Program-made: the position numbers and the translations under genes
Shown: in pieces, positions 53,316-62,473 of the stretch
How the letters are laid out: each line of letters starts with the position of its first letter
How positions within the stretch are numbered: position 1 is the first letter of the stretch
Notes under the pieces: model-generated
The model's database searches: none
What the model saw: only the letters and a program-made list of their open reading frames with translations
Told to the model about the DNA's origin: nothing
From: Herbaspirillum sp. GW103
GTDB lineage: Bacteria; Pseudomonadota; Gammaproteobacteria; Burkholderiales; Burkholderiaceae_D
Length of the DNA stretch: 64,000 nt
NCBI RefSeq assembly: GCF_000261365.1
Contig: NZ_AJVC01000006.1
Coordinates: 434,001-498,000, forward strand
Direction: 5' to 3'

Positions 53316-53400
53316 TGCGCCGATTTGAACGGTTTGACCAACTTCAGCTTGCGGGCGCCGGGATACTGATCCCATCTAAATGCGGCTAAAGCGAGCTTGG
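53316..53400 (+). ncRNA. SAM-II-type riboswitch upstream of metX
   Basis: The SAM-II layout is present: P1 stem GCGCC (53317-53321) / GGCGC (53354-53358), the conserved GATTTGAAC after the 5' arm, a pseudoknot GCTTGC (53347-53352) / GCGAGC (53391-53396), and the 3' block TCTAAATGCGGCTAAAGC, which matches the family UAAAUG..GCUAAA signature. An extra small hairpin (GGGAT / ATCCC) sits between, as an insert in the third loop. It lies 173 nt before metX, a known SAM-II target gene. Confidence 0.8.
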
Positions 53401-53443
53401 ATCAGCTGTTTCTCCCAAGACTGCCCCGCCCCATCGATGAGTG

Positions 53444-53474
53444 AGCCCGCAAGCAATGCTTCCGGGCTTTTTTG
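53444..53474 (+). terminator. Intrinsic terminator between the riboswitch and metX
   Basis: AGCCCG-(C)-AAGCA / TGCTT-(C)-CGGGCT with a 1-nt loop and TTTTTTG. It lies 44 nt after the aptamer and about 100 nt before the metX ATG, which suggests SAM-controlled transcription termination. Confidence 0.82.
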
Positions 53475-53572
53475 TTGCCCGCGCACGAGACTGGCCACCC
53501 CGCCCGGCGAAGCGACCGCCAGCATCGCTCGCACCGAGCCCCCTGGCGCCGAGTCACTTACGCAGAACAATC

Positions 53573-54712
53573 ATGTCGATGGCAATCGTATCGCCCCAGG
53601 TCATGCACTTCGCCGAGCCGCTGCCGCTGCAGAGCGGCGCCTCGCTGGCGGACTACTCGCTGACCTATGAAACCTACGGCACCCTCAATGCCGACAAATC
53701 CAATGCCGTGCTGGTCTGCCACGCGCTCAATGCCTCCCATCACGTGGCCGGCGTCTATGCCGACGATCCTGACAACGTCGGCTGGTGGGACAACATGGTC
53801 GGTCCCGGCAAGTCCCTGGATACGGACCGCTTCTTCGTCATCGGTGTCAACAACCTGGGTTCCTGTTTCGGCTCGACCGGCCCGATGCACCCCAACCCGG
53901 CCACCGGCAAGCCCTATGGCGCCGATTTCCCGGTGGTGACGGTGGAAGACTGGGTCAACGCCCAGGCGCGCCTGGCCGACCGGCTCGGCATCGCCTGCTT
54001 CGCCGCCGTCATGGGTGGCTCGCTGGGCGGCATGCAGGCGCTGGCCTGGAGCATGATGTATCCGGATCGCCTGCGTCACTGTCTGGTGATCGCCTCCACG
54101 CCCAAACTGTCGGCCCAGAACATCGCCTTCAACGATGTGGCGCGGCAGGCCATCCTGACCGATCCGCAGTATCACGGTGGCGATTTCTATGCGCATGGCG
54201 TGGTGCCCAAGAATGGCTTGCGGGTGGCGCGCATGGTGGGGCATATCACCTATCTGTCGGATGACGACATGGCCGAGAAATTCGGCCGCGACCTGCGCTC
54301 GGGGCAGTATCAGTTCGGCTATGGCGTGGATTTCGAGATCGAGTCCTACCTGCGTTACCAGGGCGACAAGTTCTCGACCTATTTCGACGCCAACACCTAT
54401 CTGCTCATCACCAAGGCGCTGGACTATTTCGACCCGGCCCAGGAATTCGGCGGCGATCTGGCCAAGGCGTTCGCCCGTACCCGGGCCAAGTTCCTGCTGG
54501 TGTCCTTCACCACGGACTGGCGCTTCTCGCCCGAACGCAGCCGCGAGATGGTGCAGGCGCTGGTGGCCAACAAGCGCCGCGTGAGCTATGCCGAAATCGA
54601 CGCCCCGCACGGGCATGACGCCTTCCTGCTGGACGATGCGCGCTACATGAAGGTGGTGCGCGAATACTACGGAAGTATCTGGACTGAACTGCAGCAGGAG
54701 GGCCGCGCATGA
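53573..54712 (+). CDS. metX: Homoserine O-acyltransferase MetX
   Basis: Acylates homoserine in methionine synthesis. The 379-residue alpha/beta hydrolase has the nucleophile motif [12 protein letters not shown] and the Asp/His pair in the C-terminal region ([12 protein letters not shown]). [14 protein letters not shown] and [14 protein letters not shown] are MetX hallmarks. Acetyl versus succinyl donor cannot be read here. It is controlled by the riboswitch upstream, and metW overlaps its stop by 4 nt. Confidence 0.95.
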   Translation: MSMAIVSPQVMHFAEPLPLQSGASLADYSLTYETYGTLNADKSNAVLVCHALNASHHVAGVYADDPDNVGWWDNMVGPGKSLDTDRFFVIGVNNLGSCFGSTGPMHPNPATGKPYGADFPVVTVEDWVNAQARLADRLGIACFAAVMGGSLGGMQALAWSMMYPDRLRHCLVIASTPKLSAQNIAFNDVARQAILTDPQYHGGDFYAHGVVPKNGLRVARMVGHITYLSDDDMAEKFGRDLRSGQYQFGYGVDFEIESYLRYQGDKFSTYFDANTYLLITKALDYFDPAQEFGGDLAKAFARTRAKFLLVSFTTDWRFSPERSREMVQALVANKRRVSYAEIDAPHGHDAFLLDDARYMKVVREYYGSIWTELQQEGRA

Positions 54713-55311
54713 CTTTCGAACAATTGAGCGCACTGCGCCCCGACCTGGCCTTCATTGCCCACTGGGTGCGCGAGAAGTCGCAGGTGCTGGACCTGGGTTG
54801 CGGCGATGGCGTGATGCTGGATTATTTGCAGAGCGACAAGGGCTGTACCGGCTACGGGGTGGAGATCGACGATGCGCAGATTCCCAAGTGCGTGGCACGC
54901 AATGTCTCGGTGATCCAGCAGGACCTCAATGGCGGTCTGGCCATGTTCGAGGACAATGCCTTCGATACCGTGCTGTGCCTGTCTGCGCTGCAGATGGTCA
55001 AGGATGTGGAGGGGACCCTGCGCGAAATCGCCCGGGTCGGGCGCGAGGTGACGGTGTCCTTCCCCAACTTTGCCTACTGGCCGCACCGCGTGGCGCTCTT
55101 GCGCGGGCGCATGCCGGTGTCCAGGAGCCTGCCGTACCAGTGGTATGATACGCCGAACCTGCGCTGCGCCACGATCCGCGACTTCGAGGCGCTGGCCAAC
55201 GAGCTGGGGCTGGAAGTGCTGGAATGCGTCGCCCTGAAGGACGGCAAACCGGTGCGCTACTTCCCCAACTGGCGCGGCAGCCTGGCGGTGTTCAGGCTGC
55301 GCAAGCGCTAG
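54709..55311 (+). CDS. metW: Methionine biosynthesis protein MetW
   Basis: A 200-residue class I methyltransferase-like protein that always accompanies MetX in this lineage. It has [15 protein letters not shown] (SAM site) and the MetW marks [15 protein letters not shown] and [10 protein letters not shown]. Its ATG overlaps the metX stop. A terminator follows at 55348. Confidence 0.95.
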   Translation: MTFEQLSALRPDLAFIAHWVREKSQVLDLGCGDGVMLDYLQSDKGCTGYGVEIDDAQIPKCVARNVSVIQQDLNGGLAMFEDNAFDTVLCLSALQMVKDVEGTLREIARVGREVTVSFPNFAYWPHRVALLRGRMPVSRSLPYQWYDTPNLRCATIRDFEALANELGLEVLECVALKDGKPVRYFPNWRGSLAVFRLRKR

Positions 55312-55347
55312 CCGGAAATTTGCAGAAAGCTTCACCATGTCCCGCAG

Positions 55348-55391
55348 ACGCCGGCCCGGCAGCGCCCACCGCTGGCCACCGGCGTTTTTTG
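55348..55391 (+). terminator. Intrinsic terminator of metXW
   Basis: ACGCCGG / CCGGCGT outer stem with an inner GCAGCG-type hairpin and TTTTTTG. Confidence 0.85.
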
Positions 55392-55431
55392 TTTCATCTT
55401 CCGCGTTTTTCGAGCCGAGCCGCCCCACCTT

Positions 55432-56694
55432 ATGACCGCACCCGCCGCTTCCTGGCATCAATACCTGAACCGGCGCATGCTGATCTGCGTCTTCCTTGGG
55501 TTCACCTCCGGCCTGCCGCTGTTCATCCTGCTGAGCCTGTTGCAGGCCTGGCTGGCCAAGTCCGGGCTGAACGTCAAGACCCTCGGGCTGTTCGCGCTGG
55601 TGATGTTCCCCTATACATGGAAATTCGTCTGGTCGCCGCTGATGGACCGCTTCCACTTCGGGCGCATGGGCCGACGGCGTGGCTGGATGGTGTCCACGCA
55701 GCTGCTGCTGTTCCTGGCCATTGGCGGCATGGGCATGCTCGACCCGCTCTCCGACGTCAGCACGATTGCCATCATGGCCTCGGTGGTGGCCTTCCTCTCG
55801 GCCAGCCAGGACATCGCCATCGATGCCTACCGGCGCGAGATCCTGCCCGAAGCCGAACTGGGCCTGGGCAGTGCCATCCACGTCAATGCCTACAAGCTCT
55901 CCGGCATGGTGCCGGGCGCGCTGTCGCTGGTGCTGGCCGATCAGCTGCCCTGGCCGACGGTGTTCTGGATCACGGCGGCCTTCATGCTGCCGGGGCTGCT
56001 GTGCTCGCTGGTAGTCAAGGAACCCAAGGTCTATGGCACCCCGCCCAAGAATCTATATGAAGCCGTGGTGCTGCCGTTCCGTGAATTCATCGCCCGTGGC
56101 GGCTGGGGCAATGCGCTGTGGGTGTTGGGCTTCATCTTCCTCTACAAGCTGGGCGACAGCATGGCCACCGCCCTGGCCACCAAGTTCTATATCGACCTGG
56201 GCTTTTCAATGACCGAGATCGGCGTGGTCTCCAAGACCACCAGCCTGTGGGCCAGCGTGGCTGGTGGCATCCTCGGCGGCATCTGGATGGTGCGGCTGGG
56301 TATCAACCGGGGTTTGTGGGTGTTCGGGGTGCTGCAGGCCATTCCTATCCTGGGCTTTGCCTGGCTGGCCCACGTCGGTGCCAGCCTGCCGGTGCTGGCG
56401 GTGGTGATCGGGGTGGAAGCCTTTGGCGTGGGGCTGGGTACCACGGCCTTCGTGGCCTACATCATGCGCGAGACCGATCCACGTTATACGGCGACGCAGT
56501 TCGCCTTGTTCACCAGTTTGATGGCCGTGCCGCGTACTTTTGTGAATTCTTCGGTCGGATATATCGTCGCCGACACCGGCTGGTTAAATTTTTTTCTAAT
56601 TTGTTTCGTTCTGGCCTTGCCTGGAATGCTGATGTTGCCTAGAATTGCGCCCTGGAATGAAAAGCCGGTTGAGTCGCAGACACAAAAAGCCTGA
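55432..56694 (+). CDS. ampG: AmpG muropeptide permease (MFS)
   Basis: A 420-residue MFS-type inner-membrane protein with about 12-13 hydrophobic segments. GFTSGLPLFILLSLLQAWLA and the segment WSPLMDRFHF followed by GRRRGWM match AmpG, which imports GlcNAc-anhydromuropeptides for cell-wall recycling and affects beta-lactamase induction. SQDIAIDAYRREIL is another AmpG mark. Single-gene unit. Confidence 0.9.
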   Translation: MTAPAASWHQYLNRRMLICVFLGFTSGLPLFILLSLLQAWLAKSGLNVKTLGLFALVMFPYTWKFVWSPLMDRFHFGRMGRRRGWMVSTQLLLFLAIGGMGMLDPLSDVSTIAIMASVVAFLSASQDIAIDAYRREILPEAELGLGSAIHVNAYKLSGMVPGALSLVLADQLPWPTVFWITAAFMLPGLLCSLVVKEPKVYGTPPKNLYEAVVLPFREFIARGGWGNALWVLGFIFLYKLGDSMATALATKFYIDLGFSMTEIGVVSKTTSLWASVAGGILGGIWMVRLGINRGLWVFGVLQAIPILGFAWLAHVGASLPVLAVVIGVEAFGVGLGTTAFVAYIMRETDPRYTATQFALFTSLMAVPRTFVNSSVGYIVADTGWLNFFLICFVLALPGMLMLPRIAPWNEKPVESQTQKA

Positions 56695-56822
56695 AGATTC
56701 GAAAAAACGTCGCGGGTCGTTCCTCTGAGAAATATCCGGCAGTCGATAAAATATTTGGCGTTGAAGCGAAAATTTATTTGACAGTCCAGCGATGTTCCTC
56801 TATAGTTTTGAGTTCCCTGCAC

Positions 56823-56908
56823 GGAGAGGTGGCCGAGTGGTTAATGGCAGCAGACTGTAAATCTGCCCTCTTACGAGTACGCTGGTTCGAATCCAGCCCT
56901 CTCCACCA
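56823..56908 (+). tRNA. tRNA-Tyr(GTA)
   Basis: Class II tRNA with acceptor GGAGAGG / CCTCTCC, anticodon loop CTGTAAA (anticodon GTA), long variable arm, T loop TTCGAAT, encoded CCA. Confidence 0.96.
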
Positions 56909-56987
56909 TTAGGCCGGGAGTCAAAGCAGTCTGCAGTACATACGCGATCGAAAGACGCGGCGGTTGTGAAGTGAACGTTGTTTCCTC

Positions 56988-57061
56988 GCGGGTGTAGCTC
57001 AATGGTAGAGCTGAAGCCTTCCAAGCTTAAGACGAGGGTTCGATTCCCTTCACCCGCTCCA
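56988..57061 (+). tRNA. tRNA-Gly(TCC)
   Basis: Acceptor GCGGGTG / CACCCGC, anticodon loop CTTCCAA (TCC), T loop TTCGATT, discriminator T and encoded CCA. Confidence 0.96.
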
Positions 57062-57107
57062 AGTTTTGGTCCGGCTGCATGTTTGGTTGTTGTGCAGTCG
57101 GAAAAAT

Positions 57108-57182
<75 letters not shown>

Positions 57183-57262
57183 GTTTCTCGTCGTATCGCT
57201 GACAAGTCAGTAATCAGTCGGGCGTGTTGCCTGGACATTCTCATCAAATTTAGGAGTCTAAG

Positions 57263-58453
57263 ATGGCAAAAGGCAAGTTTGAACGGACCAAGCCGCACGT
57301 GAACGTCGGCACCATCGGTCACGTTGACCACGGCAAGACCACCCTGACCGCTGCAATCGCAACCGTTCTGTCGAAGAAGTTCGGCGGCGAAGCGAAGGCC
57401 TACGACCAGATCGACGCAGCGCCTGAAGAAAAGGCGCGCGGCATCACCATCAACACCGCGCACGTCGAATACGAAACCGCAAACCGCCACTACGCGCACG
57501 TTGACTGTCCAGGCCACGCCGACTATGTGAAGAACATGATCACCGGCGCAGCCCAGATGGACGGCGCGATCCTGGTGTGCTCGGCCGCTGACGGCCCGAT
57601 GCCTCAGACCCGTGAACACATCCTGCTGTCGCGTCAGGTTGGCGTTCCTTACATCATCGTCTTCCTGAACAAGGCTGACATGGTGGACGACGCTGAACTG
57701 CTGGAACTGGTGGAAATGGAAGTCCGCGAACTGCTGTCGAAGTACGAGTTCCCTGGCGACGACCTGCCCATCGTGAAGGGTTCGGCCAAGCTGGCGCTGG
57801 AAGGCGACACCGGTCCTCTGGGCGAGCAAGCCATCATGGCCCTGGCAGAAGCCCTGGACACCTACATCCCGACCCCGGAACGTGCCGTTGACGGTACCTT
57901 CCTGATGCCGGTGGAAGACGTGTTCTCGATCTCCGGCCGTGGCACCGTGGTGACCGGTCGCGTTGAGCGCGGCATCATCAAGGTCGGCGAAGAAATCGAA
58001 ATCGTCGGTATCGCTGACACCCAGAAGACCACCTGCACCGGCGTGGAAATGTTCCGCAAGCTGCTGGATCAAGGTCAGGCTGGCGACAACGTTGGCGTGC
58101 TGCTGCGCGGCACCAAGCGTGAAGACGTGCAGCGTGGCCAGGTTCTGGCCAAGCCGGGTTCGATCAAGCCGCACAAGCACTTCACCGGCGAGATCTATGT
58201 TCTGTCGAAGGATGAAGGCGGCCGTCACACCCCGTTCTTCAACAACTACCGTCCGCAGTTCTACTTCCGTACCACCGACGTGACCGGTGCGATCGAACTG
58301 CCGAAGGACAAGGAAATGGTCATGCCGGGCGACAACGTGTCGATCACCGTGCAACTGATCAACCCGATTGCCATGGAAGAAGGCCTGCGCTTCGCTATCC
58401 GTGAAGGCGGCCGTACCGTCGGCGCCGGCGTGGTTGCCAAGATCTTCGACTAA
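57263..58453 (+). CDS. tuf: Elongation factor Tu
   Basis: The GTPase that delivers aminoacyl-tRNA to the ribosome; 396 residues, standard length. G motifs: [26 protein letters not shown], and GSAKLALEG. The start follows TTAGGAGT. It is probably transcribed with the upstream tRNAs and is followed by tRNA-Trp, the usual beta/gamma-proteobacterial order. Confidence 0.98.
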   Translation: MAKGKFERTKPHVNVGTIGHVDHGKTTLTAAIATVLSKKFGGEAKAYDQIDAAPEEKARGITINTAHVEYETANRHYAHVDCPGHADYVKNMITGAAQMDGAILVCSAADGPMPQTREHILLSRQVGVPYIIVFLNKADMVDDAELLELVEMEVRELLSKYEFPGDDLPIVKGSAKLALEGDTGPLGEQAIMALAEALDTYIPTPERAVDGTFLMPVEDVFSISGRGTVVTGRVERGIIKVGEEIEIVGIADTQKTTCTGVEMFRKLLDQGQAGDNVGVLLRGTKREDVQRGQVLAKPGSIKPHKHFTGEIYVLSKDEGGRHTPFFNNYRPQFYFRTTDVTGAIELPKDKEMVMPGDNVSITVQLINPIAMEEGLRFAIREGGRTVGAGVVAKIFD

Positions 58454-58526
58454 GATCAAGCTGTAAAACACATTGCCGCGGTGCGTAACGTATCGCGGCA
58501 TTCGTGTCTCAATCGCGAGTTTTTGT

Positions 58527-58602
58527 AGGGGCGTAGCTCAATTGGCAGAGCGTCGGTCTCCAAAACCGAAGGTTGGGGGTTCGATGCCCTCCGCCCCTGC
58601 CA
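58527..58602 (+). tRNA. tRNA-Trp(CCA)
   Basis: Acceptor AGGGGCG / CGCCCCT, anticodon loop CTCCAAA (CCA), T loop TTCGATG, encoded CCA. It lies between tuf and secE. Confidence 0.96.
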
Positions 58603-58633
58603 CCGAATCTGGTGCAGGGTACTGAAAGTAAAT

Positions 58634-59014
58634 ATGTCTAGCCAGCCAGTTCAAACCGTCAACACCTCCAACGACAAGATCAAGATCGCATTGGCGATCG
58701 TGGCTGTGGTTGCGGGCGTGGTCGGTTTTTTTGTGTTGTCTGATCAGTCGACTCCGGTGCGCGCTGCCGCCCTGGTCGCCGGTCTGCTGGTGGCAGTGGC
58801 GTTTGCCTGGACCTCTGCACAAGGCCGCGGCTTCGTCGGTTTCGCCAAGGAATCCGTGCGCGAAACCAAGAAAGTCGTCTGGCCAACCCGCAAGGAAGCC
58901 ATGCAGATCACCGGGGTGGTGTTCGCCTTCGTGCTGATCATGGCCATCTTCCTGTGGGGTACGGACAAGTTGCTCGAGTTCCTGTTGTACGACGTAATTT
59001 TGGGCTGGAAATAA
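58634..59014 (+). CDS. secE: Preprotein translocase subunit SecE
   Basis: 126 residues with three hydrophobic helices and the conserved cytosolic SecE motif [21 protein letters not shown] before the last helix. Part of the SecYEG channel. nusG begins one base after its stop codon. Confidence 0.95.
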   Translation: MSSQPVQTVNTSNDKIKIALAIVAVVAGVVGFFVLSDQSTPVRAAALVAGLLVAVAFAWTSAQGRGFVGFAKESVRETKKVVWPTRKEAMQITGVVFAFVLIMAIFLWGTDKLLEFLLYDVILGWK

Positions 59015-59015
59015 C

Positions 59016-59606
59016 ATGAGCGATAGCACGCAAGACAGCGCACCGATTGGTGCGCAAAGCGTTTCAAGCGCCGGAAACAAGCGCTGGTACGTGGTGCATG
59101 CGTATTCCGGCATGGAAAAGAGCGTGCAACGCGCGCTGACCGAGCGCATCAACCGCGCCGGCATGCAAGACCAGTTCGGCCAGATCCTGGTGCCGACTGA
59201 AGAAGTCGTGGATATGAAGAATGGTCACAAGTCCGTGACCGAACGTCGTTTCTTCCCGGGCTACGTCCTGGTCGAGATGGAAATGACGGACGAAACCTGG
59301 CACTTGGTGAAGAATACCGCCAAAGTGACCGGTTTCATCGGTGGCAAGTCGAATCGTCCGACCCCGCTGCCGCAGCGTGAAGTGGACTCGCTGCTCCGCC
59401 AGATGCAGGAAGGCGTCGAGAAGCCCCGTCCAAAGGTGCTCTACGAAGTGGGCGAAATGGTCCGCATCAAGGAAGGTCCGTTCACCGACTTCAACGGCAA
59501 CGTCGAGGAAGTGAACTACGAGAAATCGCGCGTGCGCGTCTCGGTCACCATCTTCGGTCGCGCCACCCCGGTCGAACTCGAATTCGGCCAACTGGAAAAA
59601 GTCTGA
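59016..59606 (+). CDS. nusG: Transcription termination/antitermination factor NusG
   Basis: A 196-residue NusG with the NGN domain ([32 protein letters not shown]) and a C-terminal KOW domain ([21 protein letters not shown]). Links RNA polymerase with Rho and the ribosome. A 160-nt gap with the rplK leader follows. Confidence 0.97.
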   Translation: MSDSTQDSAPIGAQSVSSAGNKRWYVVHAYSGMEKSVQRALTERINRAGMQDQFGQILVPTEEVVDMKNGHKSVTERRFFPGYVLVEMEMTDETWHLVKNTAKVTGFIGGKSNRPTPLPQREVDSLLRQMQEGVEKPRPKVLYEVGEMVRIKEGPFTDFNGNVEEVNYEKSRVRVSVTIFGRATPVELEFGQLEKV

Positions 59607-59766
59607 TCCCGCCTTCCGGAATCCCGCCTTTCCCTGTCAAGTTTTCAACGCCTGCTGGAGCGTACCGGACAAATCATCGTCCGCCAATTCAGCATTCCGA
59701 GGAGCCCGAGTAAGACGCCGCAAGGCCGATGAAACGGCGCTACAACTCAATCAATAAGGAGCCGTC

Positions 59767-60198
59767 ATGGCAAAGAAGATTATTGGTTTTATCAAGCTGC
59801 AAGTGCCAGCTGGTAAAGCGAACCCGTCCCCCCCGATCGGCCCGGCCCTGGGTCAGCGCGGTCTGAACATCATGGAGTTCTGCAAGGCCTTCAACGCCCA
59901 GACCCAAGGTGTCGAACCGGGTCTGCCGATTCCGGTCGTGATCACCGCCTTCGCGGACAAGTCCTTCACCTTCGTGATGAAGACGCCGCCGGCGACCATC
60001 CTGATCAAGAAGGCTGCCGGTATCCAGAAGGGTTCCGCCAAGCCGCATACCGACAAGGTCGGCAAGATCACCCGCAAGCAAGCGGAAGAGATCGCAACCC
60101 AGAAGAAGCCGGACCTGACCGCTGCTGATCTGGAAGCTGCCGTGCGTACCATCGCTGGTTCCGCACGTTCGATGGGCATCACGGTGGAGGGTCTGTAA
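59767..60198 (+). CDS. rplK: 50S ribosomal protein L11
   Basis: 143 residues; [31 protein letters not shown] is the L11 N-terminus, and the C-terminal RNA-binding part ends [14 protein letters not shown]. Its stop overlaps the rplA start. Confidence 0.98.
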   Translation: MAKKIIGFIKLQVPAGKANPSPPIGPALGQRGLNIMEFCKAFNAQTQGVEPGLPIPVVITAFADKSFTFVMKTPPATILIKKAAGIQKGSAKPHTDKVGKITRKQAEEIATQKKPDLTAADLEAAVRTIAGSARSMGITVEGL

Positions 60199-60893
60199 TG
60201 GCTAAGGTATCCAAGCGCGTCAAGGCAATGAAGGAAAAGGTCGATCGTACCAAGGCCTATCCGTTCGACAACGCCGTTTCCCTGATCAAGGAATTTGCAA
60301 CCGCCAAGTTCAACGAATCGATCGACGTCGCCGTCCAGCTGGGCGTGGACGCGAAGAAGTCGGACCAAGTGGTCCGTGGTTCGGTGGTGCTGCCTGCCGG
60401 TACCGGCAAGACCGTTCGCGTGGCCGTGTTCGCCTCCGGCGACAAGGCTGAAGCTGCCAAGGCAGCTGGCGCTGACGTGGTCGGCATGGAAGACCTGGCA
60501 GAGCGCGTGAAGGCCGGCGACATGCCGTTCGACATCGTCATCGCTTCGCCCGACACCATGCGTATCGTCGGTACCCTGGGTCAGATCCTGGGTCCCCGTG
60601 GCCTGATGCCTAACCCGAAGGTTGGCACCGTGACCCCGGACGTGGCCACTGCCGTCAAGAACGCCAAGGCTGGTCAAGTGCAATACCGTACCGACAAGTC
60701 CGGTATCATCCACGCCACCATCGGCCGCAAGTCGTTCTCCGACGCCGATCTGAAGGCCAACCTGCTGGCCCTGATCGATGCCCTGAACAAGGCCAAGCCG
60801 GCCAGCAGCAAGGGTGTGTACCTGCGCAAGATCGCTCTGTCGTCCACCATGGGCGCTGGCGTTCGCGTGGACCAGGCTTCCCTGGCTGCCTAA
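60198..60893 (+). CDS. rplA: 50S ribosomal protein L1
   Basis: 231 residues with the L1 signature ([15 protein letters not shown]) and [21 protein letters not shown] at the end. In E. coli L1 represses the rplKA mRNA; here that is inference. The ATG overlaps the rplK stop (TAATG). Confidence 0.98.
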   Translation: MAKVSKRVKAMKEKVDRTKAYPFDNAVSLIKEFATAKFNESIDVAVQLGVDAKKSDQVVRGSVVLPAGTGKTVRVAVFASGDKAEAAKAAGADVVGMEDLAERVKAGDMPFDIVIASPDTMRIVGTLGQILGPRGLMPNPKVGTVTPDVATAVKNAKAGQVQYRTDKSGIIHATIGRKSFSDADLKANLLALIDALNKAKPASSKGVYLRKIALSSTMGAGVRVDQASLAA

Positions 60894-61219
60894 GCAAGCA
60901 ATACAGTCCCCGTTTCCGTGAGGAAGCGGGGCATCTCTTTGGGCTGTCGCCGTTGAGCAATCGGTGGCGGCAGGCCTTCAAAGACCGTTGGGCGGAAGCC
61001 GGCAGCAACAAGCCGGACGAAGTTAAAAACGCTGAACGCAAGTTCAGTGGACCCAACGCAGATGGTGAACCCGAGCAAGTTTCGTAGTCTCAGGCAGCAT
61101 ATTCAGTTTTGCCCTATGCTGCAGTGAACTCCTAAACGTCGGACGCCGTGTTCGAACCGGTGCAAGGCAAGCAGGCAGTGGCCTGTGTAGTGGCCGAGTA
61201 CTATTTTTGGAGGTTGATC
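60894..61219 (+). promoter_or_regulatory. rplJL leader region
   Basis: 326 nt between rplA and rplJ. It starts with a hairpin (CCCCGTTTCC / GGAAGCGGGG, 60908-60931) that may end part of the rplKA transcripts, and continues into a leader where L10 autoregulation is expected from other proteobacteria. I cannot place the L10 site exactly. GGAGG at 61209-61213 serves the TTG start of rplJ. Confidence 0.5.
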
Positions 61220-61717
61220 TTGAGTCTCAATCTGAATGACAAGAAGGCCGTCGTCGCCGAAGTTTCCGCAAAGGTAGCATCTGCGCAAACGATCGTCGTG
61301 GCCGAATACCGTGGCATCCAGGTTGGTTCCTTGACGCAACTGCGCGCACAAGCGCGTGCCCAAGGCGTGTACCTGCGCGTGTTGAAAAACACGCTGGCTC
61401 GTCGCGCTGTTGAAGGCACGAAGTTTGCCGACCTCGCCCCGCAACTGACCGGTCCGCTGATCTACTCGATCTCGGAAGATGCCGTGGCCGCTGCCAAAGT
61501 CCTGTCGGACTTTGCCAAGACCAACGACAAGCTGGTTGTGAAGGCAGGTAACTACGAAGGCAAGCAGCTGGACAAGGCTGCTGTGGCTTCGCTGGCAAAC
61601 ATCCCGTCTCGCGAAGTTCTGCTGGCCCAGGTTCTGGGCATGATGCAGGCTCCGGTGTCGGGCTTTGCGCGCGCTCTGGCTGCCCTGGCAGCCAAGAAGG
61701 AAGCCGAAGCCGCATGA
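61220..61717 (+). CDS. rplJ: 50S ribosomal protein L10
   Basis: 165 residues; the start is a TTG at 61220, set by GGAGG six bases upstream and by the L10 N-terminus [18 protein letters not shown]. An in-frame GTG 24 codons upstream has no support. Conserved parts are [16 protein letters not shown] and [16 protein letters not shown]10 forms the base of the L7/L12 stalk. Confidence 0.95.
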   Translation: MSLNLNDKKAVVAEVSAKVASAQTIVVAEYRGIQVGSLTQLRAQARAQGVYLRVLKNTLARRAVEGTKFADLAPQLTGPLIYSISEDAVAAAKVLSDFAKTNDKLVVKAGNYEGKQLDKAAVASLANIPSREVLLAQVLGMMQAPVSGFARALAALAAKKEAEAA

Positions 61718-61813
61718 GGCACGGCCGCTTGAAGCGGCCCCGCTCTGCAGTTTCGACGCTTTCGCGTCACTACCAATCTGATGTTATTACCGAAATAAAT
61801 TTAGGAGTTTCAA

Positions 61814-62194
61814 ATGGCAATTAGCAAAGAAGACATCCTGGAAGCCGTTGGCGCGCTGTCCGTGATGGAACTGAATGACCTGGTCAAGGCATTCGAAGAG
61901 AAGTTTGGTGTTTCCGCTGCCGCTATGGCCGCTCCGGCCGCCGGTGGCGCTGCTGGTGGTGGTGCTGCCGCTGCTGAAGAACAGACCGAGTTCACCGTTG
62001 TGCTGGCTGAAGTCGGCGCCAACAAGGTCGGCGTCATCAAGGCCGTCCGTGAAATCACCGGTCTGGGCCTGAAGGAAGCCAAGGATCTGGTTGACGGTGC
62101 ACCGAAGCCGGTCAAGGAAGGCATCGCCAAGGCTGACGCTGAAGCTGCCAAGAAGAAGCTGGAAGAAGCTGGCGCCAAGGCCGAACTGAAGTAA
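61814..62194 (+). CDS. rplL: 50S ribosomal protein L7/L12
   Basis: 126 residues: N-terminal dimerisation domain, Ala/Gly hinge ([20 protein letters not shown]) and C-terminal factor-binding domain ([23 protein letters not shown]). RBS TTAGGAG. 96 nt after rplJ. Confidence 0.98.
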   Translation: MAISKEDILEAVGALSVMELNDLVKAFEEKFGVSAAAMAAPAAGGAAGGGAAAAEEQTEFTVVLAEVGANKVGVIKAVREITGLGLKEAKDLVDGAPKPVKEGIAKADAEAAKKKLEEAGAKAELK

Positions 62195-62240
62195 TTCTCT
62201 TGCCTGCCAAGGCGAGTCATTACTCCGGAGTCAAAGTGCA

Positions 62241-62262
62241 GAATCCCTTGAAAAAGGGATTC
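62241..62262 (+). terminator. Hairpin between rplL and rpoB (probable attenuator)
   Basis: GAATCCCTT / AAGGGATTC perfect stem with a 4-nt loop, followed by CGGCTTTGG rather than a clean T-run. A partial terminator here is known in E. coli; equivalence is inferred. Confidence 0.6.
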
Positions 62263-62473
62263 GGCTTTGGCTCCTTTGTCGTTTCTTATTTTTGCTGGTG
62301 ATGTTGATGCGTTGCAGTATTCGTTGTCGGGAATATTAAGCGCGATCTCAGCAAAAAACTAGGGTAGACATTTGAAGATTTGAGTGCCGATGGCCCGGAC
62401 TGCTTTCCCGGCAAGTCGCGCGGTCTGATCGAATCTTGAATTCTCTATCCTTCCTGTCACTCACGGAGTGTCC

